Positions 1 through 9,939 are shown, numbered from the stretch's first letter. The stretch is DNA of 33,581 nt from DATDAW01 sp036525185 (GCA_036525185.1 DATDAW010000065.1:1-33581); one strand, 5' to 3'. The notes: generated by a model not told the origin, from the sequence alone. A program made the numbers and translations.

Positions 1-114
1 GGGCTTCGATATTTCTGCGCGTTATTTTCGAATGGGTATAAAAGCCACACCTGCGCGATCTGGCCAGGCACCAGACCACCCATCTAAATTTCGCGATCAG
101 ATTCCGATCGTTTG

Positions 115-951
115 TTAGCCCTTTGCGGCGCCTGCTGTCAAACCGGCCACAATTCGGTATTGGAAAACGAGAACAAGCACGATCAGGGGAACCGTGACCA
201 CCATCGACGCTGCCATGATCGAACCCCACGGTTGCTCAAATGCACTCGTCCCACTGAACTGCGAGATTGCCACCGGCACGGTTTTCATGTTGTCGGTGAC
301 GGTAAACGTCAGCGCGAACAAGAATTCATTCCAGGCCGCAATAAACGCCAGTAATCCCGTAGAAACCAGTCCTGGAATGGTTAGCGGCAGCAGAATCTGC
401 CAGAATACCCGCATCGGCGACGCCCCATCGACGTAGGCGCTTTCTTCCAATTCTTTGGGCAGACCACGAAAATACTGTGTCATAACCCAAATCGTGAACG
501 GCATTGTGAAGATGAGATAGGTAATGATCAATCCAGCGTGAGTATTGAACAATCCCAATGCTTTCAGCATGACGAACAGGCCGGACAACACGGCGATTTG
601 AGGAAACATCGTCATGGTAAGCACGATGTATAGAACCGTTCCCTTGAAGCGAAACGGCAATCTCCCAAGCGCATAGGCGCACAAACTTCCGAGCGCAAGG
701 GACACTAGCACCGTGACTCCCGCGACAATAATCGAGTTAGCCAAACTCGCCATGAAGCGAGGATCCTGAAAAACCGCGACATAATGCGCCCACGTCAGCG
801 TTGTCGGCAGCAGTTTTGTGGAGAACAACTCGTATCCAGGTCTGAACGATGATAGCAAAGCCCAAATGAATGGGAACAAATTGAACGCCAGCACAACAAC
901 CACCAGAAGGTAGAATAGTGCTTTCAACAAAATCGTGTTCGCGGATTTCAT
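115..951 (-). CDS. Carbohydrate ABC transporter permease, MalG-like
   Basis: Inner-membrane permease subunit of a CUT1-type sugar importer (278 aa, normal length for the family). Hydrophobic segments lie around residues 10-33, 70-97, 105-130, 140-160, 185-208 and 240-270. The cytoplasmic EAA loop, which docks on the ATPase, is visible at residues 170-189: E170, then D175-G176-A177, ending at P189. The start codon overlaps the stop of the upstream MalF-like gene by four bases (ATGA), so the two are translationally coupled. It is the last gene of the porin-binding protein-permease-permease run. No ATP-binding subunit is present here; CUT1 systems commonly share an MsmX/UgpC-type ATPase encoded elsewhere. 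The substrate cannot be read from the sequence. Confidence 0.95.
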   Translation of the reverse strand: MKSANTILLKALFYLLVVVVLAFNLFPFIWALLSSFRPGYELFSTKLLPTTLTWAHYVAVFQDPRFMASLANSIIVAGVTVLVSLALGSLCAYALGRLPFRFKGTVLYIVLTMTMFPQIAVLSGLFVMLKALGLFNTHAGLIITYLIFTMPFTIWVMTQYFRGLPKELEESAYVDGASPMRVFWQILLPLTIPGLVSTGLLAFIAAWNEFLFALTFTVTDNMKTVPVAISQFSGTSAFEQPWGSIMAASMVVTVPLIVLVLVFQYRIVAGLTAGAAKG

Positions 952-1835
952 TGGAAGCTGGTCTTGCTGAGACGGGTATAAAGGACCACAAACAGCATGA
1001 TGATTAGAAGAATCACGACAGAAGCCGCGGAACCGGTGCCCGCATCGAGGTAGTCAATGAGTTGTTGTCGGTTATAGGTGGCCATCGTTGCCATATTTCC
1101 CTGGCCGCCGACCATTACATAGAAAATGTCGAACACGCGCAGTGCATCGAGTGTTCGGAATATGACCGCCACCAGCAGCGTTGGCAGCAGGAGTGGCAAG
1201 GTTATCCAGAAAAATTTCTTAATACCTGTCGCGCCATCGATTGCCGCCGCTTCATAGAGTTCCCCGGAAATTAGACCCAGTCCGGCCAGCAGCAGCAGCG
1301 CCATGAAGGGCGTCGTCTTCCAGACGTCGACAGCGATGATCACAGGCATTGCCGTTTCCGGTGTTGCCAACCATGCGATCTTCTCCGGGATGAGACGCAA
1401 ATTGGTTAGAACGATGTTGCTCACGCCATAGATGTCGTTAAACATCCATTTCCAGATCTGCGACGAGATAACGGTCGGAATAGCCCATGGAATCAGAATC
1501 GCTACCCGGACAATCGTGCGGCCCTTAAAGTTGGAATTGGCAATTAACGCGACGACCAGACCTAAAATCACCTCCAGTGTCACTGAGAAGAACGCAAATA
1601 TCAGCGTATTCTTGACCGAGACCCAGAAATCGGGATCTGAGAGGATATACTTAAAGTTGGCGAGTCCGACAAAGGCGGGCGCAGTAACGCCGTCCAGTCG
1701 ATACTCCATAATGGAATACCGGAGCACTTGGAACAGCGGATAGCCGATGACCAAAAGGACGACAAACACAGCTGGCAGGATGAGCCACCATGCCAGCTTT
1801 CGCTGATAGTCCAGCAGTTCAACAGATTTTGCCAC
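948..1835 (-). CDS. Carbohydrate ABC transporter permease, MalF-like
   Basis: Second permease subunit of the CUT1 importer (295 aa). The EAA motif is clear at residues 195-214 (E195-A-A-A-I-D200-G-A, ending at P214). Hydrophobic segments include residues 15-38, 75-100, 108-128, 165-190, 206-228 and a C-terminal helix near 270-288. It lacks the long periplasmic P2 domain of E. coli MalF and so resembles the short UgpA/LacF-type partner. It starts 32 bases after the stop of the binding-protein gene and overlaps the next permease by four bases, consistent with one transcript. Family assignment is certain; the transported sugar is not. Confidence 0.95.
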   Translation of the reverse strand: MAKSVELLDYQRKLAWWLILPAVFVVLLVIGYPLFQVLRYSIMEYRLDGVTAPAFVGLANFKYILSDPDFWVSVKNTLIFAFFSVTLEVILGLVVALIANSNFKGRTIVRVAILIPWAIPTVISSQIWKWMFNDIYGVSNIVLTNLRLIPEKIAWLATPETAMPVIIAVDVWKTTPFMALLLLAGLGLISGELYEAAAIDGATGIKKFFWITLPLLLPTLLVAVIFRTLDALRVFDIFYVMVGGQGNMATMATYNRQQLIDYLDAGTGSAASVVILLIIMLFVVLYTRLSKTSFQ

Positions 1836-1867
1836 AGGTACGCAGTGGTTAAAACGCGGAAAAACAC

Positions 1868-3172
1868 TTACTTAACAACGCGCCGGGCGGTGCGTTCGAT
1901 TTGTTGAACGGCCTTTTCCGGAGTCGAGCCGCCCGAGAGCACTGTGTTCACATTCTGAAAGATTGCTGTGGACACCTGATTGTATGCAGCTCCTGTGACA
2001 GTCGAGGGACGCGCCACAGCATTGTCAAGCACAGGAAGGAGGTCCTTAAACCACGGGGTTTTAGCGAGAATATCGGGATCCGAATAAAGCGCCGGGCGGG
2101 TCGGAATCTGACTCAATTCCAGGGCCCGTTTTTTCTGGGCTTCCGGCGAGCAAAGGTAACGCACGAGATCGGCAGCGACCTCCGGATGTTTCGAGTATTT
2201 GGAGACCATCAACTGCCAGCCGCCCAAGGTAGCGGCGTGCTTTCCATTTTCTCCGCCTTTCGGCAACACGGTGATGGCAAACTTACCGGCAATGGCGCTC
2301 TTGGGATCCGCCCCAAGCGCATAAGCGTAAGGCCAGTTACGCATGAAAGCCGCATGGCCGCCCTGCCAAATGTTGCGTGCTTCCTCCTCACCGTAAGTGG
2401 TGACACCTTTTGGGGAAATGGTACCCACCCAGCTCCTGGCCGTCTCCAGGGCTTTAATAGCCTGAGGATTGTTAATGGTAATTTTCTTATCGGAATCGAT
2501 TACCGTGCCTCCGCCATAGCTGTAGATCCATTCAACGGCATTGCACGTCACGCTTTCACTGGCTTTACCCTGAAAGACAAAGCCGTTGAAATCCCGCTGG
2601 CCCGCTTTCCGCTCGCCGTCCTGAATGGTTTTCGCCTGTGTCGCCAGTTCCTCCCACGTGGCGGGGGGCCCTTTGAAGCCATATTTTTCAAGCAGATCCG
2701 TCCGGTAATACAACATGCCGGCGTCCGAAAAGAACGGCAGGCCAACGAGCTGCCCTCCCACCGTGTTGTTCTCAATAATCCGCGAGAAGTGCGCTTTGAT
2801 TTCGTCTTCCTTCAAATATTTCTTGAGATCAACCGCGTGGGGAGCGCAAATGCCCGGCCAGATAACGTCGATCATATACGCATCGACGTCGGAGCTTTTC
2901 GCCGCCCAATACTGCTGGAACTGTTGAAGAGTCTCGGAAGCATCGTTGGGCCGGCTGATGTACTCGAGCTTGTTGCCGGTAGATTTGGCCCATTCCTCGG
3001 CCAACCTCCTGGTCCACCGCCCGCCTTCGCCAACATCCGAGTCGCCAGCGAATCGAATCGTAACACCTTGGGCAAAACCAGCCGGCGCGAGCGCCGACAA
3101 CATGAACAGCGGAATAATGACCCGCGAGACCGTTCGACGAAAAACCTGCAAGAGGGGGAATCTCAGTTTCAT
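1868..3172 (-). CDS. Extracellular sugar-binding protein of ABC importer
   Basis: Periplasmic solute-binding protein of the MalE/UgpB type (434 aa from the chosen start). It should capture the sugar and deliver it to the two permeases encoded just downstream. I chose the internal ATG at 3172 because it places a basic stretch and a hydrophobic core (residues about 18-31) directly ahead of an A-G-F-A|Q signal-peptidase site near residue 34. The longer frame, open to 3271, adds 33 residues with no signal-like character. The mature part has the usual cluster-1 features: RFAG near the start, a D-x-Y-M-I-D-V-I-W-P segment, the GGW-x-L-M-V-S segment, and late A-A-D-L-V-R-Y-L. It lies between the LamB-like porin and the permeases in one operon. 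Confidence 0.93.
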   Translation of the reverse strand: MKLRFPLLQVFRRTVSRVIIPLFMLSALAPAGFAQGVTIRFAGDSDVGEGGRWTRRLAEEWAKSTGNKLEYISRPNDASETLQQFQQYWAAKSSDVDAYMIDVIWPGICAPHAVDLKKYLKEDEIKAHFSRIIENNTVGGQLVGLPFFSDAGMLYYRTDLLEKYGFKGPPATWEELATQAKTIQDGERKAGQRDFNGFVFQGKASESVTCNAVEWIYSYGGGTVIDSDKKITINNPQAIKALETARSWVGTISPKGVTTYGEEEARNIWQGGHAAFMRNWPYAYALGADPKSAIAGKFAITVLPKGGENGKHAATLGGWQLMVSKYSKHPEVAADLVRYLCSPEAQKKRALELSQIPTRPALYSDPDILAKTPWFKDLLPVLDNAVARPSTVTGAAYNQVSTAIFQNVNTVLSGGSTPEKAVQQIERTARRVVK

Positions 3173-3398
3173 AAGGGGAAAAAATGCTGATACTGCGCCC
3201 CGTGTCGGGGCAGTGATTGGAGGGAAAAGAAGAGAGCACTGCAACTTCGACAGCGTCGTTTTGGCTGTCAAGGAACTTTTAGCTCACACAATGCGAGCGA
3301 TTTTACCAGCGTTGAAAAATCAAATAGCAACCAGACCACCGGAACACAGCCACGCCCCAGCCGAAAATGCCGGCACCAAAAGAACCTATTCGAGCAAA

Positions 3399-3425
3399 CC
3401 CCCGGTTTTGCGACAAAACCGGGGG
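3399..3425 (-). terminator. Strong hairpin after LamB-like porin gene
   Basis: A perfect 12-bp inverted repeat with a 3-nt loop: CCCCCGGTTTTG at 3399-3410 pairs with CAAAACCGGGGG at 3414-3425. It lies 40 bases downstream of the porin stop on the minus strand. The run that follows on that strand is only TTTG, so it is an imperfect intrinsic terminator. It may instead attenuate or stabilise the message, making more porin than binding protein. The remaining roughly 290 bases between the porin and the binding-protein gene (3173-3464) show no other gene. Confidence 0.6.
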
Positions 3426-3464
3426 CTGGCAAATTAGACAACTAGAATTGAGCGGACCGACGGC

Positions 3465-5234
3465 TTACCACCAGACTTCCACCTGGGTGCCGAAGGTCCA
3501 GCCTTGATTCGAGTCGGCGTAGTTAGTGCCGCCGATGGAGCCTTTCAGCGAATCATCCCAGATCGCGTAGGTCGCATAGACGCGCAATTCGGGACGGCTG
3601 AAGAAGCCGCCATTCTTGGGATCTTTCGGCTTGATCGTCGGGGCGATCGTGAAGATCCCGAAACTGCCGCCGTCTCCGACGTTGTTGCCGCTGCGGACGT
3701 TATCCACGTAGTTGAATCCGGCTTGGCCCTGGATGGCGAGGTTATCGGCGATCCAGAAGACGGGCCGAATGCCGACACCATATGTGCTGGTTGCACCCGA
3801 GGTCGTGATCAGATCACCCGTCAAATTCGAGCCCGAGAAACCCGTGTAACCCTGGTCGTCGTATTGATAAACGCCCCAAGTCTCGAGCGCAAAGTTGTCG
3901 CTTGGGTTCCAGACCCAGTGCACGTTGGCACGGAGACGCTGACTGTCGCTATAGGGATCGATGTTCTCAAACGTTCCAAACGGCTGGCCGGCCAGAGCAA
4001 GGGCGGATGCATACGCACCGCCGAGTTTGTCGAGATCCACACCTGCGCCGATGTTAGTGAGTCCGTATCCGTAAATAAGAGCGAATTGGAGAATGCTGCC
4101 CGCGCCCCATTTATACTCGTAGATCGCCCCGCCACCGAGACCCCAGGAGTCGTCAACGTGTGCCTGACCATCCACCGAGTCCTCGAAGCGGTCGGTAATG
4201 ATGAAGTCACCGCCTTTCTGGTAGTTAGCGAGAAAGACAAACTTCAGATTACCGCCGAGCAAACCAACCTCGCCAAGGCGAATATCGAGGGTGTGCTTGT
4301 AGAATGGGCCACCGTCATCAGCCGCATATCGTTGGAACAAACCATCCGGTTCATTGTGGACATCGCCGGTACCATTTTTAATACCGCCCAAGTAAGCAAT
4401 CTGCAGCTTTCCGAAGCCGACATCGATATTATAGGCGCCTACACCATATCCCGATGTGTCCAGAAAGAAGTAATCGTTTCCATGGATATCGTACCGGTCG
4501 TAGAACCGTTGACCACCCCAGATGGTAACTTCGGGTGCGCTCTTGAAGACATTCGAGAACTCCATGAATACTTCCCGCAGGCCGATATCAAATCCGTCGT
4601 TACCTGAGTACACGGCAGAATCTTTATCGGTATTATTCACGATGGAAGGAGTCACCTGGAACTTCACATCCATTTTGTCGGGGTCGTCCCCGAGGAGGTG
4701 CTTCTGGATAAATTTTAATTCCATATAGGTGTCGGGCTCGTTACCGAGACGCATACGACCACCGTAGTTTTCTGGAATTACAAACGTGCTAACCTGACCG
4801 CGACCATCGCCAGTGAAACCGACACCGGCACGGACATAGGCTGCAAACTGAAAGTTCCGCGTAAATGACTCGAGCGGCGGCAGGTCCAAAGGCGGCGCTT
4901 TGTCCAGGACACCTTTCCCGTCGGTCGTTCCGACGCCAGCTTCGGTCATCGGAGCGCTGAACATGGCTCTGGTTTCCATCGATTTCATCTTGGCTTCCAT
5001 GGCCTGGATGCGGACTTCGTACTGCTCCTGCATCGCTTTCATCTCGTTCCGAATGTCAGAGATGTTTTCCGTATCGCCAGTGCCAATCTGAGCGAACGCA
5101 CTGGTCGCGGCAAAAACGGCACAACTGGCTGCCAAAGACAGCATCCGGCGCGCCCGGGCATGAAGGCGCGATGAATCCGGCTTGGTATTTGTACGATTGG
5201 AGGGGATGCTACGCATAGGGGCGTGAGATTTCAC
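3465..5234 (-). CDS. LamB-type (maltoporin-like) outer-membrane sugar porin
   Basis: Outer-membrane beta-barrel channel of the maltoporin (LamB) family, 589 aa. It should let oligosaccharides through the outer membrane for the binding-protein importer downstream. The N-terminus is long and basic, with a signal core (MLSLAASCAVFAATSAFAQ near residues 31-49). The frame opens at a GTG (5234), but the ATG at 5216 or at 5144 could be the true start. A predicted coiled coil of alternating M/E/K/Q residues spans about 58-88, as in periplasmic spacer segments of large porins. The barrel portion has many Gly/aromatic beta strands and ends in QVEVWW, matching the C-terminal aromatic signal of LamB. The leader carries two copies of CCTTAACC. 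Confidence 0.88.
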   Translation of the reverse strand: MKSHAPMRSIPSNRTNTKPDSSRLHARARRMLSLAASCAVFAATSAFAQIGTGDTENISDIRNEMKAMQEQYEVRIQAMEAKMKSMETRAMFSAPMTEAGVGTTDGKGVLDKAPPLDLPPLESFTRNFQFAAYVRAGVGFTGDGRGQVSTFVIPENYGGRMRLGNEPDTYMELKFIQKHLLGDDPDKMDVKFQVTPSIVNNTDKDSAVYSGNDGFDIGLREVFMEFSNVFKSAPEVTIWGGQRFYDRYDIHGNDYFFLDTSGYGVGAYNIDVGFGKLQIAYLGGIKNGTGDVHNEPDGLFQRYAADDGGPFYKHTLDIRLGEVGLLGGNLKFVFLANYQKGGDFIITDRFEDSVDGQAHVDDSWGLGGGAIYEYKWGAGSILQFALIYGYGLTNIGAGVDLDKLGGAYASALALAGQPFGTFENIDPYSDSQRLRANVHWVWNPSDNFALETWGVYQYDDQGYTGFSGSNLTGDLITTSGATSTYGVGIRPVFWIADNLAIQGQAGFNYVDNVRSGNNVGDGGSFGIFTIAPTIKPKDPKNGGFFSRPELRVYATYAIWDDSLKGSIGGTNYADSNQGWTFGTQVEVWW

Positions 5235-5475
5235 AATAGTTGGTTAAGGTGCTAGGGGAGAGGGGTTAAGGAAGTATGAACGACCAAATCACAGCCGTTC
5301 GAGCCGCGATAACAAGGCAACAGCCGAAAAATGTCCACATTATTTTGAATTATTTTTGAATTATTTTTGCGCGAGGTTGTCGCGCTGGAACCTCACTTCC
5401 GGGCTCTTACCCAAAAATCAGGCCGATTTTGCTCCAATTGGACATCGTCAATGGCTGTCTTAAGATGGAAATCCC
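5235..5475. promoter_or_regulatory. Divergent intergenic region, porin operon / AsmA-like gene
   Basis: This 241-base region must hold promoters for both divergent genes. Near the porin start, the porin-sense strand has CCTTAACC (5242-5249) and CCTTAACCC (5263-5271). At 5341-5369 there is an AT-rich block in which GAATTATTTTT is directly repeated, unlike the surrounding GC-rich DNA. I cannot assign -35/-10 boxes with confidence. Confidence 0.4.
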
Positions 5476-8400
5476 GTGACAACTTCCGCACCTGCCCTCA
5501 CCACTTCGAGACGTCGGCAATTCTTTACCCGCTGGCGCATTGCGCTGGCCATTCTCCTCGCGCTGGGTGTGGCGTTTTATCTCTTCCAACCGCAACTTTT
5601 TTCCTGGGTGATCCGCCACAGGCTTCCGCTTCAGCTAGAAAAGCATCATCTCATTCTGACGCTCGACAAAGTGGAAGCAGACTTTTTCGGGGGCAGAATC
5701 GTCCTCGGGAACGCACGGGTGACGTCAGAAATACACCCGGCATCCAAAGCGGAGTTTGGCACATTTGACCTGAAGTTTTCGCCCTGGCGATGCTTGTTTC
5801 AGCGGAATTGGGACGATCGACCCGACAAACGCCTGGTCACTGCTGTCCGGGTGGAAAACGTAAGAGCCCATTGGAATATGGCGGCAGCGGCGGCCACCTT
5901 GGAAAAGGCACCGCGTGCCGGAGGCGATGCGCCACCGGTTGATAAATGGTTTCCTGGTGCGATCACGGGCTCGGGAGTCACCGTCGATGTTACCTGGCCG
6001 GGGGGTTCTGCGACGGCGGAGGACATGGATTTCGACTTTCGAGAGGGTTCCGCCGGGACGTTCGCACTGCCGACACTTGCAGTGGTCACGCCTAAATTGA
6101 AACGCAATTTTTCGCGTTTGGAGGGAACAACAGCTTTGAAAGAAAGGGCGCTTTACGCGGGTGGCTTCAAGTTTTCCGATAATCTCGTCCTCGAACGTGC
6201 GGCCGTTGATTTCGCGGAAATTGACCAGGCACAAATCACTTCAAACACGGAATTCCGCGCCTTCGGAGGTCAGCTGCGAACCGATAGCCGGTGGGACTTG
6301 CGGAAACGGTCGCCGTTCCTGGATACTGCGGCATCGTTTTGGAACGTTGCGGTGGATCAGATGGGGGCGTTTGTGGGAAGCGAAGCATTTGCCGCGGGAA
6401 CGATCCATGAGGGACGGTTTTCGTTTCGGGGAAATCCCGCAGACGCCGCGAATGCCACCATTACCCTGCGGCTGAATGCGACGGATTTCCGGTGGCACGC
6501 ACGCCGCTGGAATTCGTTGGTTGCGAGTGCCCTCCTGGTCAACCACCGGCTCGAAATCCCACAGTTCAGCCTCGTGCAGGACAAGAATCAAATCGAGATG
6601 AACGGCAATCTCCAGATGCCACCGAATTGGAAAACCCTTCCCGAAGAATTCCGACTCAATATCCAGGCGCAAATCGACGACCTCAGCGCAGCGGCCGCCA
6701 TCATCGCTCCCAACCAAAAGCTCGTGGCAGGCGAGGCTTTTTTTGCAGGGACTCTGAGCAGTCAACAAAAGAAGTTCTCCGGAAAATTAAGGATGCGCGG
6801 CGGACCGTTGACGCTCAGCGGTGTGGCGATCGACCGGGTCCGGGGAGATCTGGATTTGCTCGGCACGGAAATTCAAGCAAGCAATTTCGAATTTGCTCAT
6901 CGAGACGACTGGGCAACCGGTTCTGCGACATTCAACCTCGGCGAACAGCGCCGGTACTCCGCCAAATTGGAGCTCAATGCGCAAAACGTCGCCGAATACC
7001 GGGAGATTTTGCCGCGGGCAATTTCAGAACACGCGGCAGCGGGCGGGGTTCACTTGTGGTGGAGCGGTGATGGCAGCCCGGGGGTTCATTCCGGGGCGTT
7101 CAAGGCAACACTGGATGACTTTGTGCTCTCCCGGGCGCCTGACGCCGTCCCGCTGGATGTGGCCACGGACGGTTCCTATTCACCCGGCGGCATCACGCTC
7201 AACCATCTCCGCGTGCAACGTCCGGAAACGAAACTCGACACCATGGTCATCGTGCGCCCGGAAACGTTGGAATTTCGCGATCTGAAGGTCTCAGGGCGCG
7301 CCGGAGCCAAACTCGAAGGCAGCATCGAGCTGCCAGTCAATGTCTTGAAGGCACTTAACGAACCCAAACTCTCAGCGCTGCTGGATTCGCCGAAAAGCGC
7401 CTCTGGAAAACTAACGGCAACAAAGATTCAACTCGGCGATTTGGCGGAACTCTCCGGGCAGCGTTATCCGGTGCGCGGGGTGGCGACGTTCGAGGCAACC
7501 GTCGCGGGCCCATGGCACGAGCTTAAGCTCGGCGCCACCGGGCAAGGCCAGGACTTGTCGTTTCCTTCGCCCATGTCGGCTTCGCAACGCACGGAAATCG
7601 AATCGTTTTCCGGCAACCTGCACACTGCGAATCAAAGGCTGCGTTTTTCAGTCAAGACCGTGCCCCAACCGGCAGCGAAACTCGAAGTTTCCGGCGAGTT
7701 GGGGATCAAAACAGACGCCGCTTCGCTCGCACAAAGCCAAATTCTGAACCGCGACGCGGCATTTCAGGTAACTGCGGATGGGGAGGATTACTCTCTCGCT
7801 CAGTTGCATCCATGGATCCCAGCATCACGGATGCTTGACGGTCAGCTCAGCGGTACGGTTGACGTGTCCGGCACCCCAAAATTGCCTGTCCTTTCGGGAA
7901 ATGTGCGAATCGCGAACGGTTCCTGGACCACCGATTTTCTAGCCGCTCCCGTGAAGCGGATCACAGGCGCGCTCTATTTCGGGGATCAGACCGTTGTCTT
8001 TCAAGACGTCGCTGGCGAATATCGTGGCGGGAAATTCTCGGTTTCGGGCCGTGCAGGAATCGATCCCAAGGCAGACCTGACTCTTCAAATCCAGGCGAGC
8101 GAGATTCCTCTTACGCGAAGCGAGGGTTTCGAGGCCATGGCAGACGGAAGCGTTTCTCTGACGGGAGCCGCCGATGCGCGGCAGTTGAGCGGCTCGGTGA
8201 CATTGAAAAAAGCCACGACGAATCGGGTTTTAAGAGTGGTGCGTCTACCTCGCAACATCTTGTCCAAGGTTCCTTCATCCGCCCCGTTTCGCCTACCATG
8301 GACACCAAAGGACTGGGGACTGGACCTGAAAATCAACGTCGAAGGAGCGCTACAGGCTCCTGGATGGCAATTGGTTCCCGATTTGACGATAACAGGCACG

Positions 8401-8637
8401 GGAGGGCATCCGCGTCTCACCGGAATACTCCAGGCGCGATCCCCCAACGAGGCCGTTTTGATTTATTTTCTGGATCGACCTCTGGGGGAAGGACTCGTCG
8501 GGCTTTTGGCGGCGAAATCAAACGCCTTCTCGCCCCCGGCGTCCAACGAAAGCAATCCTTGGACCGTTTCAAATCTTCTCCCCTTCCTGCCCGAGTTTCC
8601 ACAGGATGTCCGCCCGGAATTCGTGCCAAATCCGTAG
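5476..8637 (+). CDS. AsmA/TamB-like large envelope protein
   Basis: A 1053-aa protein with one N-terminal transmembrane anchor (about residues 22-43, after a basic R-rich stretch). A long periplasmic region follows, made of repeated amphipathic beta segments with many alternating hydrophobics and phrases such as G-x-V-D-V-S-G-T-P and L-x-G-x-L. This is the pattern of the AsmA/TamB/YhdP superfamily of bridge-like proteins, which carry lipids or help barrel assembly between the two membranes. The C-terminal part (L-T-G-I-L-Q-A-R, near residue 980) resembles the end of TamB-type proteins, but I do not see a complete TamB domain, so I leave the symbol blank. The start is GTG at 5476. It stands alone, divergent from the porin operon. 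Confidence 0.75.
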   Translation: MTTSAPALTTSRRRQFFTRWRIALAILLALGVAFYLFQPQLFSWVIRHRLPLQLEKHHLILTLDKVEADFFGGRIVLGNARVTSEIHPASKAEFGTFDLKFSPWRCLFQRNWDDRPDKRLVTAVRVENVRAHWNMAAAAATLEKAPRAGGDAPPVDKWFPGAITGSGVTVDVTWPGGSATAEDMDFDFREGSAGTFALPTLAVVTPKLKRNFSRLEGTTALKERALYAGGFKFSDNLVLERAAVDFAEIDQAQITSNTEFRAFGGQLRTDSRWDLRKRSPFLDTAASFWNVAVDQMGAFVGSEAFAAGTIHEGRFSFRGNPADAANATITLRLNATDFRWHARRWNSLVASALLVNHRLEIPQFSLVQDKNQIEMNGNLQMPPNWKTLPEEFRLNIQAQIDDLSAAAAIIAPNQKLVAGEAFFAGTLSSQQKKFSGKLRMRGGPLTLSGVAIDRVRGDLDLLGTEIQASNFEFAHRDDWATGSATFNLGEQRRYSAKLELNAQNVAEYREILPRAISEHAAAGGVHLWWSGDGSPGVHSGAFKATLDDFVLSRAPDAVPLDVATDGSYSPGGITLNHLRVQRPETKLDTMVIVRPETLEFRDLKVSGRAGAKLEGSIELPVNVLKALNEPKLSALLDSPKSASGKLTATKIQLGDLAELSGQRYPVRGVATFEATVAGPWHELKLGATGQGQDLSFPSPMSASQRTEIESFSGNLHTANQRLRFSVKTVPQPAAKLEVSGELGIKTDAASLAQSQILNRDAAFQVTADGEDYSLAQLHPWIPASRMLDGQLSGTVDVSGTPKLPVLSGNVRIANGSWTTDFLAAPVKRITGALYFGDQTVVFQDVAGEYRGGKFSVSGRAGIDPKADLTLQIQASEIPLTRSEGFEAMADGSVSLTGAADARQLSGSVTLKKATTNRVLRVVRLPRNILSKVPSSAPFRLPWTPKDWGLDLKINVEGALQAPGWQLVPDLTITGTGGHPRLTGILQARSPNEAVLIYFLDRPLGEGLVGLLAAKSNAFSPPASNESNPWTVSNLLPFLPEFPQDVRPEFVPNP

Positions 8638-8769
8638 TACGCTTCCAAAAAGTGGCCGCACGACCGAGCGTGGCAGGCCGGATGAAGCGCCCGATACGAG
8701 ATTGTTGAGTTTCTTTCAGTGTCCTCCCTGCGATTGTGGGATGGTCCGGCGACGCTTCTTTTTTGCACC

Positions 8770-9939
8770 ATGAGCAATTCTCCTGAGACGAAGAAACCCA
8801 ATTCCACTTCGAATCCGCCCAGAGGATTCTATGTCGGCAAAATCCTAGGGATCGAATTTTACCTCGACGCCTCGTGGTTTTTGCTGGCGGCTTTCGTCGT
8901 CTGGGCCCTCGCAAACCAATTTTTCCCATACACATTGCCGGGACGCCCCACGCTCTTCTATTACGGCTTGGGCGCAATCGCAGCGTTGCTGTTTTACGGA
9001 AGCCTGCTTCTGCACGAGCTCGGCCATAGCGTCATCAGCCAACGCTGCGGGATTCCCGTCCCGCGCATCACGCTCATGTTCATCGGCGGCATGGCCGAAA
9101 TCGCTCGTGAACCGGACGACCCGAAAACTGAATTCAAGATCGCCATCGGCGGCCCGGCCGTCACCGTCGTGCTCGTGCTCCTGTTCTATGCGGCGTCGCT
9201 CGCCGCCGATCTCCTGGGAATGTCCGCAACCCACGAAGTGTCCGATTGGCTCGCTCGGGGAAACCTTGTTCTTCTGATTTTCAACGCCATTCCCGGCTAC
9301 CCGCTGGATGGCGGACGCGTTCTGCGCGCGCTGATTTGGATGAGAACCGGAAAACTGCGGCAAGCTACCTACATCAGCTCCCGCGTTGGAATTGCCTTTG
9401 CTTGGGTGCTGATGATTGCGGGGGTATTTTTCTTATTTCGGCAACCGTTCCAGGCGTTCCTTTTCTTTCTCATCGGCTCGTTCTTAAGAACCGCTGCTGA
9501 AGCCGGTTATCAAAATGCACTCTACAAAGAAGTCCTTGGCGATGTTCGTGTTCGCGACGTGATGAGCCCCGATCCGGTCGTCGTTCCTGCCAGTCTGCCC
9601 CTAAACGTCGCAGTGGACGACCATTTCCTCGCGACACACCATGTCGCATACCCGGTCGTCGATTCCGATGGTGAATTTCGTGGGATGCTCCGGCTCGACC
9701 ACCTCGAACGTGTGCCCAAAGAAAAATGGCCCTATAAGACCGCTGGCGACCTCGCAGCGGAGTTCAATTCCATGGGTCTCGCAATTTCCGCAGACGCGCG
9801 CGCCATGGAGGCCGCTGAGCAAATGCAGGGGCCGGGCAACGGTCGTCTCGCCGTGCTGGAAGGTAGCCGCGTCATCGGAATCGTGACCCGGCACGATATT
9901 TTTCAATTCATCCGCGTCCGCAAAGAGCTGCAGCGCTGA
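8770..9939 (+). CDS. Site-2 protease (M50) with paired CBS domains
   Basis: Intramembrane zinc metalloprotease, 389 aa from the internal ATG at 8770. The zinc-binding HELGH is at residues 82-86 inside a hydrophobic helix. The third ligand motif N-A-I-P-G-Y-P-L-D-G-G lies at 172-182, with D180 as the ligand. G-G-M-A-E near 107-111 is also typical. Five to six hydrophobic helices precede a C-terminal pair of CBS domains (about 245-389, beginning V-R-D-V-M-S-P-D-P), which usually sense adenine nucleotides. This is the Rip3/SpoIVFB-like architecture. The frame is open to an upstream GTG at 8719, but that extension has no family features. Its membrane substrate is not identifiable from context. 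Confidence 0.92.
   Translation: MSNSPETKKPNSTSNPPRGFYVGKILGIEFYLDASWFLLAAFVVWALANQFFPYTLPGRPTLFYYGLGAIAALLFYGSLLLHELGHSVISQRCGIPVPRITLMFIGGMAEIAREPDDPKTEFKIAIGGPAVTVVLVLLFYAASLAADLLGMSATHEVSDWLARGNLVLLIFNAIPGYPLDGGRVLRALIWMRTGKLRQATYISSRVGIAFAWVLMIAGVFFLFRQPFQAFLFFLIGSFLRTAAEAGYQNALYKEVLGDVRVRDVMSPDPVVVPASLPLNVAVDDHFLATHHVAYPVVDSDGEFRGMLRLDHLERVPKEKWPYKTAGDLAAEFNSMGLAISADARAMEAAEQMQGPGNGRLAVLEGSRVIGIVTRHDIFQFIRVRKELQR

Noticed and set aside
1901..3190. Long plus-strand open frame of 429 codons opposite the sugar-binding protein gene.
   Set aside because: It is the antisense mirror of a well-supported gene, with no recognisable family and Arg/His-rich composition.
3504..4607. Plus-strand open frame of 367 codons opposite the LamB-like porin.
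   Set aside because: Antisense shadow of the porin; low-complexity V/A/D-rich product with no domain.
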